Shown here piece after piece: positions 1 through 10,425 of a stretch of DNA of 64,000 bases. The notes beneath the pieces were generated by a model. The model searched no databases and was not told the origin of the DNA. It was given only the letters and a program-made list of their open reading frames with translations. Source of the stretch: Vitellaria paradoxa (Eukaryota > Streptophyta > Magnoliopsida > Ericales > Sapotaceae); NCBI GenBank assembly GCA_019916065.1, contig CM034243.1, positions 25,322,147 to 25,386,146 on the forward strand. The letters are read 5' to 3'. Made by a program: the position numbers and the translations under genes. The first letter of the stretch is position 1, and each line of letters starts with the position of its first letter.

Positions 1-274
1 CAGAAAATTTTTAGATACAGAAAATGTGAGCATATCAGCTCTTATATGGGGAGGGAACTAAGCTCCCCACCGTTAGATGAGATCTAATCCAAAGGTTCAG
101 ATCAAATCCATTAACTAACAAATCCAAAACGACACAGTTCATTTATTCCCTTCAAAACTACACCGTTCTAATGATACTTCTAATTATACTCTTTCAGCCT
201 CTTTTTTTCAATTACAGTTTCACTCTGCTTCTGCTCTTCTCCAGCTCAGCTCATTCTTCCAGTGCTCCATAGCA
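1..274 (-). repeat. 3' LTR of the gypsy element (truncated by window edge)
   Basis: Aligns without gaps to 4958-5231 with about 8 substitutions. The first 56 or so bases of the LTR as read on the plus strand are outside the window. It ends at ATAGCA, directly before the polypurine tract. Confidence 0.93.
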
Positions 275-290
275 ATACCCCTCCCTTAAA
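275..290 (-). other. Polypurine tract of the gypsy element
   Basis: Read on the minus strand this is an AAGGGAGGGG run abutting the 3' LTR, the normal site for second-strand priming. It overlaps the pol stop codon at 286-288. Confidence 0.8.
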
Positions 291-3200
291 ATCTCTTGTC
301 CTTAAGGGAAAACCAAGGAAATCTATCTCTGATGTCTGAAGCAAATTCCCATGTGGCTTTCGATGGAGGCAGTTCCTTCCAGTGAACAAGCACCTGTGCT
401 ACAACTGAATTCTTCATTTTAACTAATCTTCTATTCAAAATTGCTTGTGGTTGGTAAGTGGTTAGGTGATTAACAAAGGTGGGTAAGGGAGTGAATGGAT
501 GGTTTGCAGTGGCTCTCTTCAACTGTGACACATGGAAAGTGGGATGCACCATGGTAGTAGTAGGTAGCTGGAGGGTGTAAGTAACTGATCCTACCCTCTG
601 GGTGATTTGAAAAGGTCCATAATATTTTGGACTAAGCTTGTAGTTGTCTCTGTGAGTGACTAACTGTTGCTTGTAAGGATGGAGCTTCAAGTAGACCCAA
701 TCTCCTATTTCAAAGGACCTTTCAGTCCTATGTTTATCTTCCTGTAACTTCATCCTTTCTTGGGCCTTTTTTAACTGTTGCTTCAACATCTTAATCATGT
801 TCTCCCTGTCTTGTAGGTAGAAATCCACACTGGCCACATTGGAATCATTAGGGAAATAAGGAATATGGATTGGGGGAGGGTACCCATAAAGGATTTGGAA
901 GGGTGTAAGACCAGTAGAAGAGTGATAATTAGTATTATACCAAAATTCTGCCAAAGACAGCCATTGAGCCCAAGTTGAGGGAGTAGCACTGCACATACAC
1001 CTCAAGTAACCTTCTAGGCATTTATTGACCACTTCGGTTTGTCCATCTGATTGTGGATGGTAAGCAGTAGACAAGTGCAGCCCCACTCCTTGCAGCTTGA
1101 ACAAGTCCTGCCAGAATTGGCTGATAAAAAGAGGGTTTTTATCACTTACAATGTTCTCTGGGTTGCCATGGAGTTTGAACACATGATCCATATATTGTTG
1201 AGCCACTGTGTGAGCTGTGTAAGGATGCTTCAAAGCCATGAAGTGGCTGTATTTGTTGAATCTATCAACCACTACAAAAATCACTTGCTTCCCCTGAGAT
1301 ACAGGCAGCCCTTGTATGAAATCTAAGCTGATGTCCGTGAACACTCCTTGTGGAATGGGTAGAGGCTGTAACAAGCCAGGGGATAAGGTTGTTTCAGCTT
1401 TATGCTTTTGACAGATTGAGCAACTTCTCACATAGTTCCTAATATCCTTCCACATGCCCTTCCAATACAGGATAGAAGTCATCCTTTTAACTGTGGCCTG
1501 CATTCCAGAATGGTCATTTAGTGCACTGTTATGGTATAACTTCAATAGTTGTTGCCTTAGTTCTGGGTTGTTCCCCACTACTAATTTTCCCTTCCTCCTC
1601 AATTGATCATTCAACCATGAATATTTAGGGTGAGTTTGAGGATTAGATTTCAGTTCCTTAATTAGCTGCTTCATTGTTTTGTCTGTGTCCCATGAGGCCT
1701 TGATTAGCTCAAACAAATTCCCAGAAACAGTGGATATGGCCATGGCCGTTATCTCATTTGCACCAATTCTTGACAAAGCATCTGCTGCCATGTTCTCCTT
1801 TCCTTTCTTATAGACTATCTCATAGTCATAAGGTAGCAACTTAGTTAACCACCTTTGCTGACTTGGGGTGTGAACCTTTTGCTCAAGCAAGTATTTCAAG
1901 CTTTGGTGATCCATTCGGATCAAAAAATGCCTTCTAATGAGGTAATGATGCCAATTCTTGACAGCATAAAGAATGGCAAATAATTCCTTCTCATACACTG
2001 ATAGAACTTGGTGTCTAGGAGCCAATACTTTACTAATAAAGGCCAGAGGATGCCCTTCTTGCATCAACACAGCACCAATTCCTAGACCAAATGCATCAAT
2101 TTCAACTGTGAAAGGCTTGTTGAAGTCTGGTAATGCCAACACAGGAGTATGGCTAAGTGCTTCTTTAAGTATTCTAAAGGATTTTGTGGCAATTGGGTTC
2201 CATTCAAAGGCATCTTTCTTCAACAAGTCTGTCAAGGGCTGAGCCTTAGAACCAAAATGTTGGATGAACCTCCTGTAGTAACCAGCTAGTCCCAAAAATC
2301 CCCTGAGCTGCTTTACTGTAGTGGGTATTGGCCACTCTTGAATGGCTTGTATCTTCTTAGGGTCGGATGACAGTTCTTCCTTGGTCACAAAGTGGCCCAA
2401 ATATTCCACTCTACTACCCCCAAAAGTGCATTTGCTGAGCTTAGCAAACAAGACATTCTCCCTCAGTATGGTTAACACTAACCTCAGGTGGTGTAAGTGC
2501 TCAGTTAAGTTCTTGTTATATACTAGTATGTCATCAAAGAATACTAGCACAAACTTCCTTAAGTGAGGCCTAAATATATCATTCATTAGGCGTTGGAATG
2601 TGGATGGGGCATTGGTTAGGCCGAAGTCCATAATCAAGAACTCGTAGTGTCCTTCATGAGTTCTAAAAGCCGTTTTGTGAATGTCCGCAGGACTCATCCT
2701 AATCTGGTGGTAACCAGATCTAAGGTCCACTTTAGAGTAGACACTGGATCCTTTAAGCTCATCTAGCAGCTCCTCAATTAGAGGAATAGGGAATTTATCT
2801 TTAATGGTCAAGGCATTAAGTCTGCAGTAGTCTATACACATCCTCCAGGTATTATCTTTCTTCTTCACCAACACAACTGGGGATGAAAATGGACTGGAGC
2901 TAGGCTGAATAATACTTGCCTATAACATCTCCCTAGTCATTTTCTCAATAACATCTTTTTGAATACTAACATACTTGTATGGTCTCATGTTTACAGGTGA
3001 GGAGCCTTCCATGAGGGGTATATGGTGATCATGGTTCTTGTGCGGTGGCAAGGCAGCTGGCTCAGCAAAAATATCTGAGAATTCTTCCAAAAATGACTTC
3101 AATTCTGGACTGTTGTTAGGTTTTGAATCATCAAAGTTTGCAAAAGCTATGAGTCGACAAGTATTCATCTCCACCAAGTCAAAGGGGTTGTGTGTCCCTT

Positions 3201-4873
3201 GCATCCACTGAGCACACACTTGATAGCAGTGTATAGCTGCAAGTTGACTAGTTTTCTGCAGTAGTTTGTCCATCTGTATGGAACTTGCCAATTGCAGGTC
3301 CACCTTTCCCTCTGGTTTTTCCCCTTCACCTTGCAGAGTATAACATTTACCATTCAAGGAAAACCTCACTCTTAATTCTTGGTAGTTGCTTACAACATCC
3401 CCTAAGGTAATGAGCCATTGTATCCTTAATATCATGTCATAACTGTCAAGTAGTACCACCATGGTTTCAGTTTTGAATTCTGCTCCTTGTACCCTCCAAC
3501 AAAAATCAGAACATAGGCTTGTGCAAGAAAGTGCAGTACCATTGGTTGTAGATACCTTAACAGGAGGGATAATTTCTAACACACAACCAAGCCTCTTGGC
3601 TGTCTTGAGGTCTAAGAAATTGTGAGTGCTGCCAGAGTCCACCAATATGTATATCTTTTTATGGCCTACATACCCTACCAACCTCATTGTTTGGAAATTG
3701 GGTAGGCCAGTGAGAGCATGGATGGACAACTGAGGCACCTTTTCTTCATTCTTGTCCTTAGACTGATTTTCCCCATTATCTTCTTCATCATGTACTTCAA
3801 TGAAGTATATCTGCCTCTTTTTGCATCTGTGACCAGGTACAAATTTTTCATCACACCAAAAGCATAGATTCTTAGCACGTCTCTCATCCATCTCCTTGCT
3901 GGTGAGGTTTCTTTTATTCTGGTTGACAGGTTTAAAGTCTAAAGGTTTTGGGTTTATAGTGTTTTTGCCTTGCGCCTGCACATTGGTAATTGAGTGGTTG
4001 GGATGGAATTGCTGTGTGGTGGTGATAATGTTAGATGCATTGGGTTTGAAAGAAGTTGCAGTTTGCAATGGTTTAGGAGGGTTATCTGCAAGTTTGAAAG
4101 GATGCGGAGAATGGTTTTTGGAAGCAATAACAGTAGCTTCTTGTAATTTGGCCAATGAGTAGGCTGCTTATAAATTTTGTGGTTTAAACATCCTAACAAG
4201 GAGGCTAATGTCTTCTCGTAATCTTGCTACGAAGCAGCTGATAGTGTAGTCCTCCAGCAATTCAACCCTATTGAACAAATGATCAAAAGCATCCAAATAT
4301 TCTTGTACTGTAGCAGTTTGCTGTAAGTTTTTTAAGTCTCCCATAGGATCTACATACACAGACTCCCCAAATCTCATATTGAGAGCTAAAACAAAATCCT
4401 CCCACTTCACCTTAGAGAGATCCTTCTTAACCTTAGAGTAGACCTAGAGCCATTCCATAGCTTTTCCTTCTAGGTGAATTGAAGCAATTCGCACTTTCGA
4501 TTCTTCTGGCGTAGCATCGAACTCAAAAAATTGATTACATCTATATAACCACCCTGTAAAATTGGTTCCATAGGAACTCAATTCTAGTGAATTTGGTGGG
4601 CAGTTGGTAATCTTCTTTTCCTATTGCGGAACCTCTAGGGTTGAATCTCGTAGTAGAACCACTACTCACGTCTTCCACTGGCAACTTATTCATCGTTTCG
4701 ACATGTTGAATGCTTAACCCCGTGACCAAACTTTTCATTTCAGAAAGGATTTTCTCAAATTTCTCCTCCGACTCCCGCCGGAGCCTCTCCTGCCGTTACT
4801 CGGATTCTTTAACAGACTCTCTGATCAATGTCTCGAGCTTCTTCACATCTTGGTACCTCAATCCTTCTGCCAT
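286..4873 (-). pseudogene. gag-pol polyprotein of the gypsy chromovirus, interrupted by stops and a frameshift
   Basis: The coding frame starts at the ATG at 4873 and runs to TAA at 286-288. Gag is at about 4170-4873, with a CX2CX4HX4C zinc knuckle (CFWCDEKFVPGHRC) near 3850. The protease carries VDSGSTHNF near 3630. The reverse transcriptase has the catalytic FFDD motif near 2540. RNase H follows, then integrase with its HHCC finger near 1400-1530 and the acidic core residues in TDISLDF, VSDKNP and the downstream Glu. The C-terminus (about 290-450) is chromodomain-like. Defects: in-frame stops at 4796-4798, 4444-4446, 4168-4170 and 2920-2922, and a frameshift at about 4560-4620. From 4446 to 286 everything lies in one frame apart from the stops at 4444-4446, 4168-4170 and 2920-2922; the longest open stretch is 862 codons (286-2874). 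It cannot make a full polyprotein. Confidence 0.92.
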
Positions 4874-4887
4874 GGCCAGAATCGATA

Positions 4888-4899
4888 GCTCTGATACCA
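4888..4899 (-). other. Primer binding site, initiator-Met tRNA type
   Basis: Minus strand reads TGGTATCAGAGC, the classic complement of the plant initiator Met tRNA 3' end, one base inside the 5' LTR. It fixes both the LTR boundary and the element's orientation. Confidence 0.92.
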
Positions 4900-4900
4900 A

Positions 4901-5231
4901 TGCTATGAATTCTAGATGAATCAGCCTCACACGGAAGCAGTGAACTCAATTCAGTAACAGAAAATTTTTAGATATAGAAAATGTGAACATATCAGCTCTT
5001 ATACGGGGAGGGAACTAAGCTCCCTACCGTTAGATGAGATCTAATCCAAAGGTTCAGATCAAATCCACTAACTAACAAATCCAAAACGACACAGTTCATT
5101 TATTCCCTTCAAAACTACACCGTTCTAATGATACTTCTAATTATACTCTTTCAGCCTCTTTCTTTCAATTACAGTTTCACTCTGCTTCTGCTCTTCTCCA
5201 GCTCAGCTCCTTCTTTCAGTGCTCCATAGCA
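4901..5231 (-). repeat. 5' LTR of the gypsy element (331 bp)
   Basis: Bounded by TGCTAT and ATAGCA on the plus strand, with the primer binding site on one side and non-repeated flank on the other. The stretch 4958-5231 matches 1-274 at identical length. Confidence 0.92.
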
Positions 5232-7250
5232 ATCGACCATGTGAATTTCAACATAGACATGTGAGGTGGTTGAGTGTATAAACGGAAGGGACAATAATGA
5301 AATAATATGAAATCTTTACCCAACATTTAAAAAACGGAAATATGTTAAGAAACCCAAAAAACATGTTCTTTATTTAAAACATAGATTTTATGATTCATTT
5401 CAAAATATTATAAATATCCAAAATTTTTAGTAACTCTACACTAATCATGCGCAATTAAACATTCTAAGTTCAGAAGGGGTTAGAAACTTTATCCATTTAA
5501 TATTTTTAGGGTATATTTATTATATTTAGTGTTAGGACATATTATGGGTGCCGCTATTTGTAGCCTTATTTTTCTCCAACAACTCAATTAAATTTTTTGT
5601 CTTAGGACAAAAATATGCTAATGTAAAATGATCTCATTACCCTCCATTTTTTAAGCAGGTATGTGCTGAAAATATCAAATAATTCAATAATTAGTTATCG
5701 AAAAAATTTTACAATTAATCACATAAACTTTCGACATTTCCATACCAAAATAAACGAAACATTTTAGCAATTGACTACTGAAAAAATTAAAACATTTTAA
5801 TAGACTCTTACTGTTTAGATATTGAGTTTTATCCTTCAATGTTCCTAGTCGCAAGATTGGACACTAATAATCCGATTCATGCTATTATGCATAGTATCTC
5901 TCAGCTTGATCATGAAATCCTAAACATCATGAAGTCTAATATATCCCTTGTTTGACTGAAATCCAAAGATGATTAGACTAGCACATGTTATATTTGCTCT
6001 TATGAGGGTAATTAGTCTCAAATTACTTGTGTGGAGATACTAAAACAAGCGTATGGGTGCATGTTGTGTACACTAAACATGACCAATTGAAGAACACCTA
6101 CATGGAGTTTACAGACTTGTCTCGATCAATCAGTAATTCTTAGTTACAATTATGTAAACAATCCTCGAACCTAAGACATTATAGTTATCTCATGTGAGAA
6201 TTATTACATTTTGATATTATAATATGCTTACATTTCATTCATGGGATATAAGTAGCAATCATTGGGTATGTTAAGATACACATGGAGATATGTAAATATG
6301 TAACATAGAATCTACCACTCTCGGTAAAGAGAGCACTTTATGTGTTATTTCATGATTTGACATAGAGAAAAACTCCTTAGTCAAGGTTTAAGTGAAAATA
6401 AGAAATGAGTTCTTATATTTCACTTATTAGAGTTACTATCTGTAAATTGAACACATACGATTGAGTTGCAGTTGACAATTATTCCATACCATATCTAGCT
6501 AATTGAAGTGTTATAGAATGGAAGTATTAAATTGTATAGAAATTGTTAACTAAAAGGTTCATAGCATAATTCACACTATTTAGTTTAATCATGATATGTT
6601 ATTATGTGTCACTTATGTTTGATAGAAGTTAAGAGAATAATTATTAATGATTTACTTAATTATTTTCATTAGAAAACTATAATCAGAAAGTTTTCTAATT
6701 TAAATTAATTAGGAAGAGCTCTAATAGAAATATTAAATAAAATTATTTTATTTAATATTTAATTCCAACTACCAAATTAGTAGTGAACCTAATGCGTCAC
6801 ACACAAGGGGTAGTGTGTCAATTCAAGAAATAAAGGGACTAAACTAGCAATTTAAAATTAATTACACTAATCCTATTTGGAATAGGAATTGGCTATCCAA
6901 ACCCTGACTAGCGCACACACTATATATATAATATGTAGTTGTAGCCAACACTATAACAACTATACAAAAATCTCTCTTTTATATTTCTTTGCAAGAGAGA
7001 AGTCTTGAGTTCAAGGTCTACCCTGTGTGGATACTGTTGAAGATTGGACAACTATGCGATTGCTGTGAATCGTTTACAATAATACAAAATTTTTGAAAAG
7101 CACACTACAAAAGTAAGATTATTGTTCAATCTCATGTAAGCTTAGAGTTTTATTTTGTATATATCATAAGGCTGATATTGGAAAAGAATCGGATTTAAAA
7201 TTTTGTCATACTTATAACTCTTTTCAAAGTGTTACTATTGTAAACAAAAT
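5232..7250. other. AT-rich intergenic DNA with an LTR-like relic
   Basis: No coding exon is recognisable. The part at about 5830-7130 is less AT-rich than its surroundings and ends with a promoter-like arrangement: a TATATATAATAT box near 6917-6930, then a leader, then a stretch resembling an LTR R/U5 region. This could be a degraded solo LTR or a remnant of a long-LTR element. I could not find a second copy or terminal TG/CA borders, so this remains a guess. Confidence 0.3.
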
Positions 7251-8540
7251 AAAAATTTTAAATAAAAATGTCTATTTATAACAAATGGATTATGCAAATG
7301 AATATTTTAGAATAATAATGATTTTAACATTTAAATTCTTTGGCAAAAGATAAACTTGTATATATTTAAGTTCTATGTTATTAATAAAAATTATGGAAAA
7401 AATCATAACAAATGCCCATAAAAATACTTTATGATTAAAAATAGTAAAAGTTTTGTTATTTTAAATTTATTTTTCTATTCACAATTGAAAGAAATTATAA
7501 ATAAGATATAATTTTAAATCTACATTATTAGGAGTTATATACGATTAGGATGGAATTGTAAACCTATTTCTCTATCTTCAACAAATTTTTAATTAAAAAA
7601 ATTATCAATTAAATCTAATATCTATTTTTAATTAAAAAACTAATCAATTAAATCTAGTTTCACCTGACAAAATAAAATAAAAATTATTCAAACATATATC
7701 TAAACCTGAGCTTGAATGCATCACCTAAGCCCCCAAAAAAAAAAAAAATCAATTATAATACTACTTGATAAAAAAATAAATTTGACTCAATTTAATATTT
7801 TTTCTAAACTTGAGAGTGAGTTTGAGTTTGAATGTAAGTAAGAAAAACTAATCAATTAATTTGTTAAATTTTATTGTTTACATTTATTTTCTTATTTTGA
7901 TTTTTTTTTTTTGTAAGAGTTGTATTTTTATAATGTAAATACAACACATGTTGAAATAGAAAGTAAGAGTTTAGCATTGAATATTAGTATGAAAAAAATA
8001 TGGTATTGGTGGAATGTTATAGGGTTTGAGAGTTTAAAATTGGTAAAATATCATTAAGTTTAGATAGTTTGTGATTTTAAGAGTGTAACACTGAATAAGG
8101 GTTTAAAACTAGTTGTTTTATCACATAAAATTATTTTATTTTATCAGCTCATATTAGATTTAATTGATCAATTTTTAATTAAAAATAGTTGAAGACAGAA
8201 AAGTAAGTTTATAATACTACCCGTATGTATAAATCCTAACAATGTAGATTTAAAATTTTATCTTAATTGTAATGTTGTTCCATTGTGAATAGAAAAATAA
8301 ATTTAAAATAACAAAGTTTTTGCAATTTCAGATCATAAAATATTTTATGAGTATTTATTAGGATTTTATCTATAATTTTTATTAATACCACGGACTTAAA
8401 TATATACAAGTATTTTTATATATCTTTGTAAAAAAATTTAAATTTGAAAATCATTATTATTTTTCTAAAATATCCATTATAAATTCATTTATTATACACA
8501 TATATTTTTACTTGAAACTTAATTTTTATTAGGATAATTG
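7250..8540. repeat. Long inverted repeat (two arms of about 430 bp)
   Basis: The arm at about 7250-7690 is the imperfect reverse complement of about 8125-8540. Anchor segments include the reverse complement of ACAATTGAAAG near 7482 against CATTGTGAATAG near 8281, and the shared run AATTTAAAATAACAAA. The arms are separated by about 435 bp of unrelated AT-rich DNA. The left arm carries an extra internal copy of a block of roughly 60 bp (AATTGAT, T-run, AATTAAAAA) that the right arm has once. Outer ends fade near 7250 and 8540. Best reading: a degraded non-autonomous DNA transposon with long TIRs, Mutator-like or foldback type. No TSD was found. Confidence 0.65.
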
Positions 8541-8689
8541 TCTTTTTACTTTTTGTACTTGAGGTGAAAATCACTTACATCACTTGTTCTATTTATATTT
8601 ATCTGTTTATATTTTACGTTTTTTATTTTCTATTTTCATTTTTTTTCCTGAAACGAAAATTTAAACTGCGTCTGGAAATACAATTGTTA

Positions 8690-9420
8690 ATTTTTATTTT
8701 TAAAAAATATTTAATTTCATTAGTTTTTAAAAAATTAATTGAATTTAGTAAAATATATTTCATATTAATTTAATTTACTAGACTAATTAAATTAATCAAT
8801 AAAATTATTTATTAAAATCATTTAATTCAATAAATATAAAACATATTAAATTATATTATTTATTAAAAATAATTAAATGAAATATAATTATTATATCATT
8901 TAATTTAGTAAATGTGAAATATATTAATTATAATTAGTTAAATTATTTATTAAAAACAATTTAATAAAATATATTTCATATTAAATAAATAATTAAATTT
9001 GATTAATTATTGAATTAAATTATTTAATTTTAAATTGATTAAATTAAGTTTAATTATTTGTTAAAACAATTTAATAAATACATTTTATATATATTAAATT
9101 AATTAAATTATAAATAATTTAATAATAATTAATTATTAAATTAAATTGATTATTATATTAAGTTAAATTAATTATTATATTTATTTTAATAATGAATTAT
9201 TAAATTAAATTAAATTGATTATTATATTAAATTAAATTAGTTATTAAATTTAATTTCATTAATTAATTTAGTTTTATTATTTATTAAAAATAATTTAATA
9301 ATATATATTACATATTAATTTATATAATTAATGTAATTAATTGAATTTAATTATATTATTTATTGAAATAATTTATTTTAATAAAATATTCAAATGAATT
9401 AATTTATTTTAATATGATAT
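8690..9420. repeat. Extremely AT-rich low-complexity block
   Basis: About 730 bp built from variations of TTAATTTAATAA and AATTAAATTATT with very few G or C bases. It reads like a degenerate short tandem array rather than unique sequence, contains no meaningful open frame, and could act as a matrix-attachment or DNA-unwinding segment. That role is speculation from composition alone. Confidence 0.75.
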
Positions 9421-10300
9421 AACAAAAAATGGACAAAGTTTTAAAATTGATAAAATATTTGCAACAGAAAAAAAGTAGAGTGAAAATATTTTTTTATTTA
9501 CATTTTTCTGTTTAGCTTTTATTTATTTGAAAAGCAAAAAATATAAATAAATTTAATAAACATGATTATGTTGCGAGTTTATAAAATTTTGAAAACATAA
9601 ATAGAAAAATAGTAAATAAAAACGTTATCAAACGGGATCTAAATACCTACCTTTACATCCTTATACTCTGAATTAAAGTGAAAATATTAAAATTCATCAA
9701 ATATAACGATTTTGACTCTAAGTAAATTTAAAAATTACATTTATACATCTTTACTTTATATTTCTTACATTTACACCCCTTAATTTTATTTACTTTTTGA
9801 GGGATATTTTTTTTCTTTTGAAAATTTAATACCGCTTATAATTTCATTTTAATTCAAAATATAAGAGATAAAAATATAAATTTTTAAAATTTATGAAGAT
9901 TAAGTGATTTTTAACCTAAGTATAAATAATAAAAAGAAAATTATTCAATTTTTATATACAACAGCGGCAACTTAAAAAGAGTTATAATTAAAATAAGATT
10001 TTAAAAAATTAACATATGCCGCTAAAATTGTGTTTACTTTATTTTTAAAAACTTTTCAAAAATCGTTTTTTTTTTAACTAAATATTGCAAGACTGCTTAA
10101 ATTTTGCCTAAAATTGCTGTAAAAAAAAAATCCAAGCTTTTCCCTAATATATATATATATATATTTTGCCTTATAGCCGTAAACTTCGTGATTGCAGGCT
10201 CTCACCCTTGCTCTCGCGGTGCGGCACTTTCCGTTTCCAAGCTTAAAAAAAAAGGAAAAAAAAAAAAAAAAAGGCAGAACAAAAAGTCTCAATCGCAGAG
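9421..10300. other. AT-rich spacer upstream of the PPR gene
   Basis: No gene seen. Contains a segment ending at TTATCAAACGGGATCT (about 9627-9642) that resembles one terminal inverted repeat of a hAT-type MITE without a convincing partner, a short TA repeat near 10148-10163, and an A-rich run near 10245-10272 directly upstream of the putative promoter. Confidence 0.4.
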
Positions 10301-10304
10301 CTAG

Positions 10305-10314
10305 TATATAGATA
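10305..10314 (+). promoter_or_regulatory. Putative TATA box of the PPR gene
   Basis: TATATAGATA lies about 110 bases before the ATG. Transcription would be expected to start near 10335-10345, giving a leader of about 80 bases. This rests only on motif and spacing. Confidence 0.35.
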
Positions 10315-10425
10315 TACATCCACGCCCACTTCAAATTTCCAGTTTCTTCGGGTACTGGTTCAGTATTTGATGCGTTTGATACGATTAATTCCTGGTTTTG
10401 GAACTGAAGCTTTGGTTTCGTGTTA

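Larger units (their letters stand above)
1..5231 (-). mobile_element. Ty3/gypsy chromovirus LTR retrotransposon (non-functional)
   Basis: A nearly complete LTR retrotransposon read on the minus strand: 5' LTR (4901-5231), primer binding site, gag, protease, reverse transcriptase, RNase H, integrase, C-terminal chromodomain-like segment, polypurine tract and 3' LTR (1-274, cut by the window edge). LTR ends are TGCTAT and ATAGCA. The order protease-RT-RNase H-integrase defines Ty3/gypsy, and the integrase tail with the WKELPPSKATWE signature places it among chromoviruses. The total size of about 5.3 kb and short LTRs fit small chromoviruses of the Reina/Galadriel kind, which is inference. The LTRs differ at about 8 of 274 aligned positions counted by hand, so the insertion is fairly recent. 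The base pairs following the element (ATCGA, 5232-5236) are the expected target duplication, but the partner lies off the window. Confidence 0.93.

Noticed and set aside
8564..8773. A 69-codon hydrophobic frame
   Set aside because: It arises from T-rich DNA, which encodes Phe/Ile/Leu by composition, not from a membrane protein gene.
10420..10425. An upstream start at 10420 for the PPR protein
   Set aside because: The codon is GTG. The first ATG in frame is 10426, so two residues were dropped.
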